DNA of 64,000 nucleotides from Gemmatimonadota bacterium (GTDB lineage Bacteria; JAAXHH01): positions 1-64,000 of the forward strand of contig JAPPBT010000102.1 of assembly GCA_026702745.1 (NCBI GenBank), in the 5' to 3' direction. The notes beneath the pieces were generated by a model, which searched no databases, was not told the DNA's origin, and saw nothing but the letters and a program-made list of their open reading frames with translations. Position 1 is the stretch's first letter. Each line of letters begins with the position of its first letter. Positions 9,022-16,756 of the stretch are shown in pieces. The position numbers and the translations under genes are program-made.

Positions 9022-9933
9022 ATGCAGTACGACGCATCCCGGCGGACTTTCGACTGCGAGCCCACGCTCACGGATTCGGAGGTGCTACGCTTCTGCAGGG
9101 ACGGATATCTGCATTTCGAGGGCGTCGTGCCCGACGAGATCAACCGGCGGACGCGCGATTACCTGAACGGGAAGATCCCCGCCAATCCGTGCTACATGCC
9201 CGAGGGTATGACCGAAGAAGACCTGGCCCGGATCCGGAATTCCCATGAACCGAGTTCGATACTGCTCGAAGACTGGTTCATCGAGCACGTCCTGATCAAT
9301 CCCGTGATGGCGGGTGCGCTCCGTTCGCTCCTCGGCCGTCACGTGGGATTGCCGGTGCTGGTCAGCGACCACCGGATCGAATGTCCGAAGGAATCACAGC
9401 CCTGGCACCACGACGCCGATCACGTGTTCGGTCCGGAGATCCGTTTCGTCGAGGCATTCTATTTCCCCCAGGACACCCCCGACAACATGGGACCCACCGA
9501 AGTCACGCCCGGTTCCCATATCCGCTCGACCCGAAGGGGCCAGGAGGAGAACGGGGTGCTGTGTTCGGGACCCGCGGGGACCATCGGACTGCACTCGCAA
9601 AGCATCCTGCACCGCCGGGGCGAATCCACGGCATCCGGCCTGCGGCACATGCTGAAATACAGCTACTGGCGTACGGTGCCGCCCACGCGGGACTGGATCG
9701 TCGAACCGGATTTCGACTTCAGACACGCCGACTACGGAGGGCACGGGGCCGCCCGTTACGTGGCCCACATGTTCTACTGGCTCTGCGGCAAAGGCGATGA
9801 ATTCCGCCTCATCGGCGGCCAGGCGTGGCCCTGGAAATCCGCCAACCAGATCGGGCCCTCCTACGGTTTCGGACGTACGGAGGGATATCTCCCCGACTGG
9901 CGCGGGAACAACGACGATGACTATGCCCGGTAG
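9022..9933 (+). CDS. Phytanoyl-CoA dioxygenase (PhyH) family Fe(II)/2-oxoglutarate oxygenase
   Basis: The gene encodes 303 residues of a PhyH-type jelly-roll oxygenase. The iron site is complete: His129 and Asp131 in PWHHDAD, and distal His197 in ILHRRGE; Arg208 (or a neighbour) could bind the 2-oxoglutarate carboxylate. Such enzymes hydroxylate small molecules, amino acids or ectoine-like solutes using O2 and 2-oxoglutarate. The start has AAGGA eight bases upstream. Its 3' end overlaps the start of the kinase-LytM-phospholyase gene by 17 bp, suggesting coupled translation and a shared pathway. One inference is that it makes the hydroxylated amine that the fused kinase phosphorylates. The substrate is not known. 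Confidence 0.85.
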   Translation: MQYDASRRTFDCEPTLTDSEVLRFCRDGYLHFEGVVPDEINRRTRDYLNGKIPANPCYMPEGMTEEDLARIRNSHEPSSILLEDWFIEHVLINPVMAGALRSLLGRHVGLPVLVSDHRIECPKESQPWHHDADHVFGPEIRFVEAFYFPQDTPDNMGPTEVTPGSHIRSTRRGQEENGVLCSGPAGTIGLHSQSILHRRGESTASGLRHMLKYSYWRTVPPTRDWIVEPDFDFRHADYGGHGAARYVAHMFYWLCGKGDEFRLIGGQAWPWKSANQIGPSYGFGRTEGYLPDWRGNNDDDYAR

Positions 9934-12900
9934 CAGGCCCCCTCTGTCCGCCATCTCCGAGAACCGGCCCCGCTTCAGTCCTGAAAAGGCCGGTGAACTC
10001 GCCCGTTCCCTGTATGGTGTTTCCGGCACGCTGCGCGCGTTGCCGAGTGAGCGCGATCAGAACTTCCGGGTGACGGCCGGCGACGGCAAGGTGTTCGTCC
10101 TCAAGATCTCCGGCGCGGGCGAGCGGCGCGGCATTCTCGACCTTCAGCATGCCGCCCTGGAACACCTGTCCGCGCACTACGAAGAAGCTGCCTGGCCGCG
10201 GGTATGCCGCACGGGGGACGGCGAGGCCATCACCCGGGTCGATGGACACGACGGACGCCATCACCTGGTACGAATGCTGACCTACGTCGACGGACGGCCC
10301 CTCTGCGACGCCAGGCCGCACGGTCCCGGCCTGCTGAACCACCTCGGCGCCTTCCTCGGACGGTTGACCCGTGCTTTCGCCGGTTTCTCCCACGAGGAAA
10401 AGCAACCGGAACTCATCTGGAACGTGGACAACGGACCGGACGTCGTGCGCCGATACGCCGGCCAGATCCACGACGCCGGCCGGCGCGACCTGGTCATGAA
10501 TTTCTGCGAAGCATACGAGAAAACCGTCGAGCCCCACCTCTCATCGCTGCCGCGCCAGTTCATCCACAACGACGCCAACGACCAGAATGTCCTGGTCAGC
10601 CTGGTCAGCCTGGTCAACCGAGCCCGCGGGGTCAACCGAGCCCGCGGGGTCAGCCCCGAAGACCCGGCACCGAGCGAACTGGAAGTGGCCGGCCTGATCG
10701 ACTTCGGTGACATGGTGCATTCCTGCGCGCTCTTCGAACCGGCCGTGGCCGCCGCCTATGTCATGCTCGGCAAGGCCGAACCCCTTGCGGCGGCCGCCCA
10801 CGTCGTGGCCGGGTACCACACCGAGCACCCGTTGACGGACCTGGAACTGAAACTGATGTACCATTGCGCCGTGATGCGGCTCTGCATGAGCGTGGCCATC
10901 TCGGCCCACCAGCAGGTTGCCGAACCGGAGAATACCTACCTGTCCGTCAGCGAGAAAAACGCCTGGGACCTCCTCGAAAAACTCAAGGACGCCGCCCCAT
11001 CCTTTGCCGAATACCTGTTCCGGGACGCCTGTGGACGGCCGCCGTGTCCGCAGACACCCGGCATCGAAACGTACCTCTCATCGAAGCGCGGTGCCTTCGC
11101 GCCGGTCATGGGTCCCGATGTGGACCTCTCCACCGCCCTGGTATTCGATCTCAGCGTGAGCAGCCCGGACCGGGCCCTGCTGGGGGGTTCCATCGGCGTG
11201 GACGACCTTACCAGAGAGGTTTTCCGGCGCATGGAAGAAACCGGGGCCGAGGCGGGGATCGGCCGTTACGACGAAGCCCGCCAGGTCTACACCGCCGGGC
11301 AGTTCACCCTGGATTCCGACGAAATGCCGGAACGCCGGACCATCCACCTGGGCATGGATGTGTTCCTGCCCGCCGGATCGCCGGTCTTCGCGCCATTGGA
11401 GGGCAAGGTCCACAGCTTCCGGAACAACACGCAGCCACTGGACTACGGCCCATGCATCATTCTGGAACATGTCGCGGAGGAACGGGTAGGGACGGAAGAA
11501 CCGGAAGGCACGGCCGGTTCAGCCGGCTCGGAAGGCACGGCCGGTTCAGCCGGCTCGGAAGGCACGGCCGGTTCAGCCGGCTCGGCCGTGAATTTCTATA
11601 CGCTGTACGGGCATCTGAGCGTCGAATCGCTCACCGGTCTCTTCGAGGGCAAGCGGATCGAGAAAGGGGAACGATTCGCCACACTCGGCGACCCGGCGGT
11701 AAACGGCGGCTGGCCGCCCCACCTGCATTTTCAGGTCGTCACGGACATGCTGGGCAAAAAGGGCGATTTCCCCGGCGTCGGCGGACCGAGCCAGCGGAAC
11801 GTCTGGCGCAGCCTTTCCCCGGACCCGAATGTCATACTCGGCGTGCCCGCCGGAGCGTTCCCGCCGGACCAGCGGACACGGCAGGAGGTCCTTTCGTCCC
11901 GCCGCGAGCACATCGGCAGGTCCTTGAGCGTCTCCTACCGGCGTCCCCTGAAGATCGTCCGGGGCCATATGCAGTACCTGTACGATGAGGAGGGGCGCGC
12001 CTTCCTCGACGCCGTGAACAACGTACCCCACGTGGGGCACAGCCATCCCCGGGTGGTCGCCGCGAGCCACCGGCAGATGGCCGTGCTGAACACCAATACC
12101 CGCTATCTGCACGACAACCTCGTGGACTACGCCGAACGGCTCTGCGCGAAACTGCCCGACCCCTTAAGCGTGTGTTTTTTCGTGAACTCCGGGAGCGAGG
12201 CCAACGACCTCGCTCTTCGACTGGCGCGGGCCTATTCGGGACGAAGGGACCTGCTCATCCTCGACGGGGCCTACCACGGCAACCTCACGTCCCTGGTCGA
12301 CATCAGTCCCTACAAGTTCGACGGCCCCGGCGGCGAAGGCGCGCCGCCCCATGTCCACAAGGTGCCGCTCCCCGACCCCTACCGCGGGCCGTACAAGGGC
12401 TATTCGCCTGAAACGGGCGCACGGTATGCCGACCACGTACGCGAACGGATCGATGCGCTCGCGGAACAGGACCGCGGCATCAGCGCCTTCATCGCCGAGT
12501 CCCTGCCCGGTTGCGGTGGGCAGATCGTACTGCCGGACGGCTATTTCAAGAAGGCGTTCCAACAGGTGCACGAAGCGGGCGGCGTGTGCATCGCCGACGA
12601 GGTGCAGGTGGGATTCGGACGCGTGGGTTCGCACTTCTGGGGATTCGAGACCCAGGACGCGGTACCGGACATCGTCACCCTGGGAAAGCCTATCGGCAAC
12701 GGCCACCCGCTGGGCGCGGTGGTTACCACCCCCGAGATCGCGGGCGCTTTCGACAACGGCATGGAGTATTTCAACACCTTCGGCGGGAACCCGGTCTCCT
12801 GCGCCATCGGCCTGGCGGTGCTGGATATCATCGAGGAAGAAGGGCTCCAGGCCAATGCCCTGGAGGTGGGCGGCTACCTGCTGGAAGAGCTTCGCGCCCT

Positions 12901-13180
12901 GGAGCCGGACCACCCGATCATCGGTGACGTCCGCGGCATGGGGCTCTACGTGGGCGTGGAACTCGTGCTGGACCGCGATTCGCTGGTACCGGCCGGCCAC
13001 CAGGCTTCTTACGTGGCCAACCGGATGCGGGACCACGGGGTGCTGATCAGCACCGACGGCCCCCTGCACAACGTCCTGAAGATCAAGCCTCCCCTGGTCT
13101 TCACCCGGGAAGACGCCGACTATCTCCTGCACTGCCTCGGCAAGGTGCTCGAGGAGGACTATCTGCGGTTACCGGGCTGA
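9917..13180 (+). CDS. Three-domain fusion: APH-type kinase, LytM/M23 domain and class III aminotransferase-fold enzyme (putative kinase-phospholyase)
   Basis: The gene encodes 1087 residues in three parts. Residues 20-400 are an aminoglycoside-phosphotransferase-type small-molecule kinase with catalytic [10 protein letters not shown] (Asp219, Asn224) and the metal-binding IDFGD (Asp262). Residues about 450-650 are an M23/LytM domain with zinc ligands His477 and Asp481 (HLGMD) and His602/His604 (HLHFQ). Residues about 660-1087 are a class III aminotransferase fold with [17 protein letters not shown] and PLP Lys924 in [11 protein letters not shown]. In humans the APH-family hydroxylysine kinase feeds a class III phospholyase (PHYKPL), so the fusion suggests an amino alcohol that is phosphorylated and then split to aldehyde, ammonia and phosphate. 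ATG 9917 (or 9923) overlaps the PhyH stop. No signal peptide is present. Two tandem-repeat inserts lie at residues 226-246 and 530-556. An ordinary transaminase is the main alternative. Confidence 0.85.
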   Translation: MTMPGSRPPLSAISENRPRFSPEKAGELARSLYGVSGTLRALPSERDQNFRVTAGDGKVFVLKISGAGERRGILDLQHAALEHLSAHYEEAAWPRVCRTGDGEAITRVDGHDGRHHLVRMLTYVDGRPLCDARPHGPGLLNHLGAFLGRLTRAFAGFSHEEKQPELIWNVDNGPDVVRRYAGQIHDAGRRDLVMNFCEAYEKTVEPHLSSLPRQFIHNDANDQNVLVSLVSLVNRARGVNRARGVSPEDPAPSELEVAGLIDFGDMVHSCALFEPAVAAAYVMLGKAEPLAAAAHVVAGYHTEHPLTDLELKLMYHCAVMRLCMSVAISAHQQVAEPENTYLSVSEKNAWDLLEKLKDAAPSFAEYLFRDACGRPPCPQTPGIETYLSSKRGAFAPVMGPDVDLSTALVFDLSVSSPDRALLGGSIGVDDLTREVFRRMEETGAEAGIGRYDEARQVYTAGQFTLDSDEMPERRTIHLGMDVFLPAGSPVFAPLEGKVHSFRNNTQPLDYGPCIILEHVAEERVGTEEPEGTAGSAGSEGTAGSAGSEGTAGSAGSAVNFYTLYGHLSVESLTGLFEGKRIEKGERFATLGDPAVNGGWPPHLHFQVVTDMLGKKGDFPGVGGPSQRNVWRSLSPDPNVILGVPAGAFPPDQRTRQEVLSSRREHIGRSLSVSYRRPLKIVRGHMQYLYDEEGRAFLDAVNNVPHVGHSHPRVVAASHRQMAVLNTNTRYLHDNLVDYAERLCAKLPDPLSVCFFVNSGSEANDLALRLARAYSGRRDLLILDGAYHGNLTSLVDISPYKFDGPGGEGAPPHVHKVPLPDPYRGPYKGYSPETGARYADHVRERIDALAEQDRGISAFIAESLPGCGGQIVLPDGYFKKAFQQVHEAGGVCIADEVQVGFGRVGSHFWGFETQDAVPDIVTLGKPIGNGHPLGAVVTTPEIAGAFDNGMEYFNTFGGNPVSCAIGLAVLDIIEEEGLQANALEVGGYLLEELRALEPDHPIIGDVRGMGLYVGVELVLDRDSLVPAGHQASYVANRMRDHGVLISTDGPLHNVLKIKPPLVFTREDADYLLHCLGKVLEEDYLRLPG
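10591..10653 (+). repeat. In-frame tandem repeats: three 9-nt units then two 18-nt units
   Basis: Three copies of CCTGGTCAG (the last ends in A) at 10591-10617 are followed by two perfect-but-one 18-nt units at 10618-10635 and 10636-10653. They encode VSLVSLVN then [12 protein letters not shown] in the turn between the catalytic loop and the DFG-type strand of the kinase domain. The same 9-mer recurs in the FG-GAP and TsaE genes. Confidence 0.9.
11504..11584 (+). repeat. In-frame tandem repeat, three perfect 27-nt units
   Basis: Units run 11504-11530, 11531-11557 and 11558-11584 and are identical in all 27 positions. Each encodes EGTAGSAGS. The insert sits between two strands of the LytM/M23 domain, just before the NFYTLYGHL strand, and does not touch the zinc ligands. 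Confidence 0.95.
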
Positions 13181-13242
13181 CCGGGCTGACCGGGCTGACC
13201 GGGCTGACCGGGCTGACCGGCGTAATCGGCGTAATCGGCGTA
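13171..13242 (+). repeat. 9-nt tandem repeat that begins across a stop codon
   Basis: Five copies of ACCGGGCTG start at 13171 and continue as about three ACCGGCGTA/ATCGGCGTA units to 13242, keeping the 9-nt period. The stop codon of the fusion gene (13178-13180) lies in the first unit-to-unit junction, so the gene end itself seems to have been the seed. The rest of the gap to 13325 shows nothing else. Confidence 0.9.
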
Positions 13243-13325
13243 GCCCCGCGGAACCCGATTCCATCAACTAAATCGACGCCCCGGGATCGTCTGAGCCGGC
13301 CGTATACCGGTCACGGCCGCCGGTC

Positions 13326-14195
13326 CTAGAGCATCACGCCCCCCACCAGATTGTTCCCCGCGTAGACGCCGCGGTAGAGCGTCTGGCGCAGGGGCGGCAT
13401 GGAGGCGAGCAGCTCCGGATCGGGATCCCAATTGTGCCACCTGGAGTTGACGGAGTTATAGCAGCTGAAAATGGCGACGCGCGGATACTTCTCGCTGACC
13501 CACGGCCTTCCGCTGTGCGTCAGGGCCTCGGTGAAGAACATCAGCGATCCAGCCGGACAGGTATATGTATCCCAGATCGGCGAGTCCGGCGACTGGATGG
13601 AGGACGGCGTGGGAAAGACGGACTTGTGGCTGCCGGTTACCAGGAGCGTGCCGTTCCCCTCCTCCACCGGGTTCAACTCCCAGACCACCCGGGTCAGCGC
13701 GGAGTTGGCCTTCCCGGGAATGCAGTGGTAGAGATGGGAGTCGCCGGGGAGCCGCAGCATGCCGTTCCCGTTGTGGGGCCCGAACTCGCCGTCGCCGGCT
13801 TCCCGGTAGAACAGCGTGGCCGATTCCTGTCTGAAACCGTAGCAGATCTGGTTGGACAGGCCGGGATAGGCCAGGAATTCGTTCATGAACCCCACCACCC
13901 GCGGATGATCCGTCAGGCTTTGCAGCGGACCGCCGAGCGCCGACCGCTCCCGTTCGGGAATGGACTCCGGGTCATGGTGCAGCTGCAGGCAGAATGCCCG
14001 CATCTCCGCACATTCGGCTTCGGAAAGCACCCCGGGGATCAAAAGCCAGCCGTCCTTGTCGAACAGGTACTTCTGTTCGTCTGTCGGCGGGACCACCTCC
14101 TTGCCGTCGGCATTCACCCGGGTCAGATCGGCCTGGGATTCATCCAGGCGCGCGCCCAGGTTCTTGTCGATGATAAACGCTCCGTTGGATGACAT
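13326..14195 (-). CDS. PhyH-family oxygenase-like protein with an HxG instead of HxD iron motif
   Basis: The gene encodes 289 residues of a phytanoyl-CoA dioxygenase-like protein: KYLFDKDGWLLIPGVLS near the N-terminus is typical, and the core reads FGPHNGNGML with His141 followed by Asn142 and Gly143. The iron-binding Asp expected two residues after the His is absent. Distal His227 (ALTHSGRPW) and an Arg near 239 are kept, as is the TGSHKS turn. Loss of this carboxylate is known from Fe(II)/2-oxoglutarate halogenases (HxA/HxG), but it can also mean an inactive or differently liganded protein. It lies 36 bp downstream of the ALDH7-type gene on the same strand, so the two are probably one operon. 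Confidence 0.75.
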   Translation of the reverse strand: MSSNGAFIIDKNLGARLDESQADLTRVNADGKEVVPPTDEQKYLFDKDGWLLIPGVLSEAECAEMRAFCLQLHHDPESIPERERSALGGPLQSLTDHPRVVGFMNEFLAYPGLSNQICYGFRQESATLFYREAGDGEFGPHNGNGMLRLPGDSHLYHCIPGKANSALTRVVWELNPVEEGNGTLLVTGSHKSVFPTPSSIQSPDSPIWDTYTCPAGSLMFFTEALTHSGRPWVSEKYPRVAIFSCYNSVNSRWHNWDPDPELLASMPPLRQTLYRGVYAGNNLVGGVML

Positions 14196-14231
14196 GCGTA
14201 TTCCTCCCTGTGGTTGATTTGAGAAGCGCGG

Positions 14232-15770
14232 TCAGTCACCGTCTGATCCGACGGTGTCGAATTCGATTCCCTGGGCCAGCGGGAGATCGGTGGACCAGTT
14301 GACGGTATTGGTCTGGCGGCGCATGTAGGCTTTCCAGGCGTCCGAGCCCGATTCGCGGCCGCCTCCCGTCTCCTTCTCGCCCCCGAAGGCCCCGCCGATC
14401 TCGGCGCCCGACGTACCGATGTTCACGTTCGCGATGCCGCAGTCCGATCCCGTCGCGGAGAGAAAGCGCTCCGCCTCGCGCAGGCTGTCGGTAAAGATGG
14501 CGCTGGAAAGACCCTGGGGCACGTCGTTGTGCAGATCAATGGCCTCGTCCAGGGTTTCATACTCCAGGATATACAGGATCGGGGCGAAGGTCTCCTGTTT
14601 CACGATAGCCGACTGGGCGGGCATGCGGATGATCGTCGGTTCGACGAAGTTCGGTCCCAGGTCCGGACGGTGTTTCCCGCCGGTGACGACCTCTCCGCCC
14701 TCGGTCTTCGCCTGCTCGATGGCCTGCATCATGTCGTCCACGGCGTCGACCGTGACCAGCGGTCCCATGAGCGTGCCGTCGTCGATGGGATCTCCCATCG
14801 GCACCTGCGCGTAGGCGCGGGCCAGTCGATTGATCAGCGTCGTCGTCAAGCTTTTGTGCCCGATGATGCGACGCGTCGAGGTACACCGCTGTCCCGCCGT
14901 CCCTACGGCGCCGAATACGATGCCGGGCACGGCCAGCTCGAGGTCGGCGTTTTCGGTGACGACGATCGCGTTGTTGCCGCCCAGTTCCAGTATGCTGCGG
15001 CCGAACCGGGAAGCGACCCGTGCGGCCACGGTCCGGCCCGTCGCGGTCGAACCCGTAAAGGATACGAGCGGTATGCGTTCGTCATCGAGGATGAGGTTGC
15101 CCACGTCGCTGCCGCGGCCGATGGCCAGGTTGAACACGCCGTCCACCCCGTGGTCGGCCATGACCCGGTTGCACAGGTGCTGCGTGGCCACGGCCGTCAG
15201 CGGCGTCTGCCCGCTCGGTTTCCATACGGTGACGTCGCCGCACACCGAGGCCAGGGAAGCATTCCACGACCAGACCGCCACTGGGAAATTGAAGGCGGTG
15301 ATGATGCCGATCACGCCCAGGGGGTGCCACTGCTCGCTCATGCGGTGACTCGGCCGCTCGCTCGCGATGGTCAGTCCATACAACTGGCGCGAAAGGCCGA
15401 CGGCGAAATCACAGATGTCGATCATCTCCTGGACTTCTCCCATGCCCTCCACGCGGATCTTCCCCATCTCCAGGGAGACGAGTTCACCCAGCGGTTCCTT
15501 GTACGCCCGCAGGATGTTGCCCAGGTCCCTGACCATGTCGCCCCGCTTCGGCGCGGGCAGCGCTCGCCAGGTATCGAAGGCGGCGCGGGCGTGTTCGATC
15601 ACCCGGTCATAGACCTCGGGCGTCGCCTGCCGCACGCCCGCGATCGGCTCGCCCGTCGTCGGGTTGTACGACGTCAGGATGGGCCCCTCCCCGTGAATCC
15701 AGCCGTCCATCCCCGTACAGGCTCCGGCGTTCAAAGCCTCGATATTCAGTTTCTCAAGCAGTGCCTTCAT
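14232..15770 (-). CDS. ALDH7-type aldehyde dehydrogenase (aminoadipate-semialdehyde dehydrogenase-like)
   Basis: The gene encodes 512 residues of an NAD(P)-dependent aldehyde dehydrogenase. Catalytic residues are all visible: Asn161 (FNFPVAVWSWN), Lys184, Glu262 (LELGGNN) and Cys296 (GQRCTSTRR). The C-terminal run GTSGAEIGGAFGGEKETGGG with SDAWKAYMRRQTNTVN is characteristic of the ALDH7A1/AmaB branch, which oxidises 2-aminoadipate 6-semialdehyde in lysine and hydroxylysine breakdown. The start at 15770 has GGAG nine bases upstream; the longer open frame to 16004 overlaps the next gene and lacks family features. It fits as the step after the phospholyase encoded at 9917. Confidence 0.88.
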   Translation of the reverse strand: MKALLEKLNIEALNAGACTGMDGWIHGEGPILTSYNPTTGEPIAGVRQATPEVYDRVIEHARAAFDTWRALPAPKRGDMVRDLGNILRAYKEPLGELVSLEMGKIRVEGMGEVQEMIDICDFAVGLSRQLYGLTIASERPSHRMSEQWHPLGVIGIITAFNFPVAVWSWNASLASVCGDVTVWKPSGQTPLTAVATQHLCNRVMADHGVDGVFNLAIGRGSDVGNLILDDERIPLVSFTGSTATGRTVAARVASRFGRSILELGGNNAIVVTENADLELAVPGIVFGAVGTAGQRCTSTRRIIGHKSLTTTLINRLARAYAQVPMGDPIDDGTLMGPLVTVDAVDDMMQAIEQAKTEGGEVVTGGKHRPDLGPNFVEPTIIRMPAQSAIVKQETFAPILYILEYETLDEAIDLHNDVPQGLSSAIFTDSLREAERFLSATGSDCGIANVNIGTSGAEIGGAFGGEKETGGGRESGSDAWKAYMRRQTNTVNWSTDLPLAQGIEFDTVGSDGD

Positions 15771-15825
15771 CTTCGATGCTCCAGTTTGATCTGTGTTAGA
15801 AGAAACCCTCGGCGGCGCGCCTGGT

Positions 15826-16686
15826 TCACACGAAATCCTCGGCGTCCCGGTCCAGCCGCCTGATCTTCCCCATGTACGCCGTGACGCGCCGGTCGGTTTC
15901 GTGAGGATAGTCGAAATCCAACCCGTCGGCGACGGTGACGGCAAGACGCCGGAACAGCCGGATCGCATTGAACAGGGCGTCCCAGTTCTGATCCAGGTCC
16001 GCACCCGAATACGTGGATTCGATTTCCGCCCATGTCCCGGGGTCCAGGTAGCGCTTGAACCAGCGGCCGTGTTTGTTGGTCGTAACCGACCAGTCGTTTT
16101 TCATGCCGATATGCCATTCGATGACTTTTTCAAGAAAGGGGGAATGAACCTTTCTGTTCATGTGCTTCGCCCAGTAGAGTTCGTCACGCCACAGGGCCTT
16201 GGCTACGTAGATGATGTCCCACCAGAAATCGGCCACCAGTTCGTCGTATTCGTCCTTCGACGGCCTTTGAACGTGGTAGGCGCTGTGATAGGGCAATATG
16301 GGATTATGTACGATCCGGTCCTTGTCCAGCAGCACTCGGTAAGGTTCGGGCTCGCCGTTGAGGTCGTGCATGGACTCAACGTCCGCGACGCTCCAGTCGA
16401 TCCGGACGCCATCGTCATAAATTACCATGCGGCCTATTCTGCCATCATCGAACTGCGTTGGCAAGGTCGGCGAGCGCGTCATCACGGATCCGAACGCTTC
16501 CAGCCAGATGTCGTCCCGTTTGTAGGGCTCCGGGTCCGTGACGTACACGATCACGTCGTAGTCCGACAACAAATCGACCTGGTCGTTTCCATCGACCCGG
16601 CCACTCGACAGGACCAGCCCCCTGATCTGATCGTCCGCTTCCGCCCAGCGTTGTATCTGATCGAGGACTTCCGACGCCTTTCGCAT
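15826..16686 (-). CDS. ANT(6)/AadK-type streptomycin 6-adenylyltransferase family protein
   Basis: The gene encodes 286 residues. The N-terminal nucleotidyltransferase signature SSGRVDGND followed by SDYDVIVYV (metal ligands Asp42 and Asp44) and the long helical C-terminus with WWDIIYVAKALWRDELYWAK match the aminoglycoside 6-adenylyltransferase family. Start 16686 has CGGAG nine bases upstream. The family adenylylates streptomycin, but environmental members are often not proven resistance enzymes. It lies 55 bp upstream of the ALDH7 gene on the same strand. Confidence 0.8.
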   Translation of the reverse strand: MRKASEVLDQIQRWAEADDQIRGLVLSSGRVDGNDQVDLLSDYDVIVYVTDPEPYKRDDIWLEAFGSVMTRSPTLPTQFDDGRIGRMVIYDDGVRIDWSVADVESMHDLNGEPEPYRVLLDKDRIVHNPILPYHSAYHVQRPSKDEYDELVADFWWDIIYVAKALWRDELYWAKHMNRKVHSPFLEKVIEWHIGMKNDWSVTTNKHGRWFKRYLDPGTWAEIESTYSGADLDQNWDALFNAIRLFRRLAVTVADGLDFDYPHETDRRVTAYMGKIRRLDRDAEDFV

Positions 16687-16756
16687 GCCCTGTTCTCCGT
16701 TGATCCATCCGCCGACCCGCGGTCCCCGCTTGCCGAAGGACAAGGCGGCCGGACCG

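Noticed and set aside
15826-16686. Acquired antibiotic-resistance island
   Set aside because: The ANT(6)-type gene has the same base composition as its neighbours and no integron, transposon or inverted repeats are seen.
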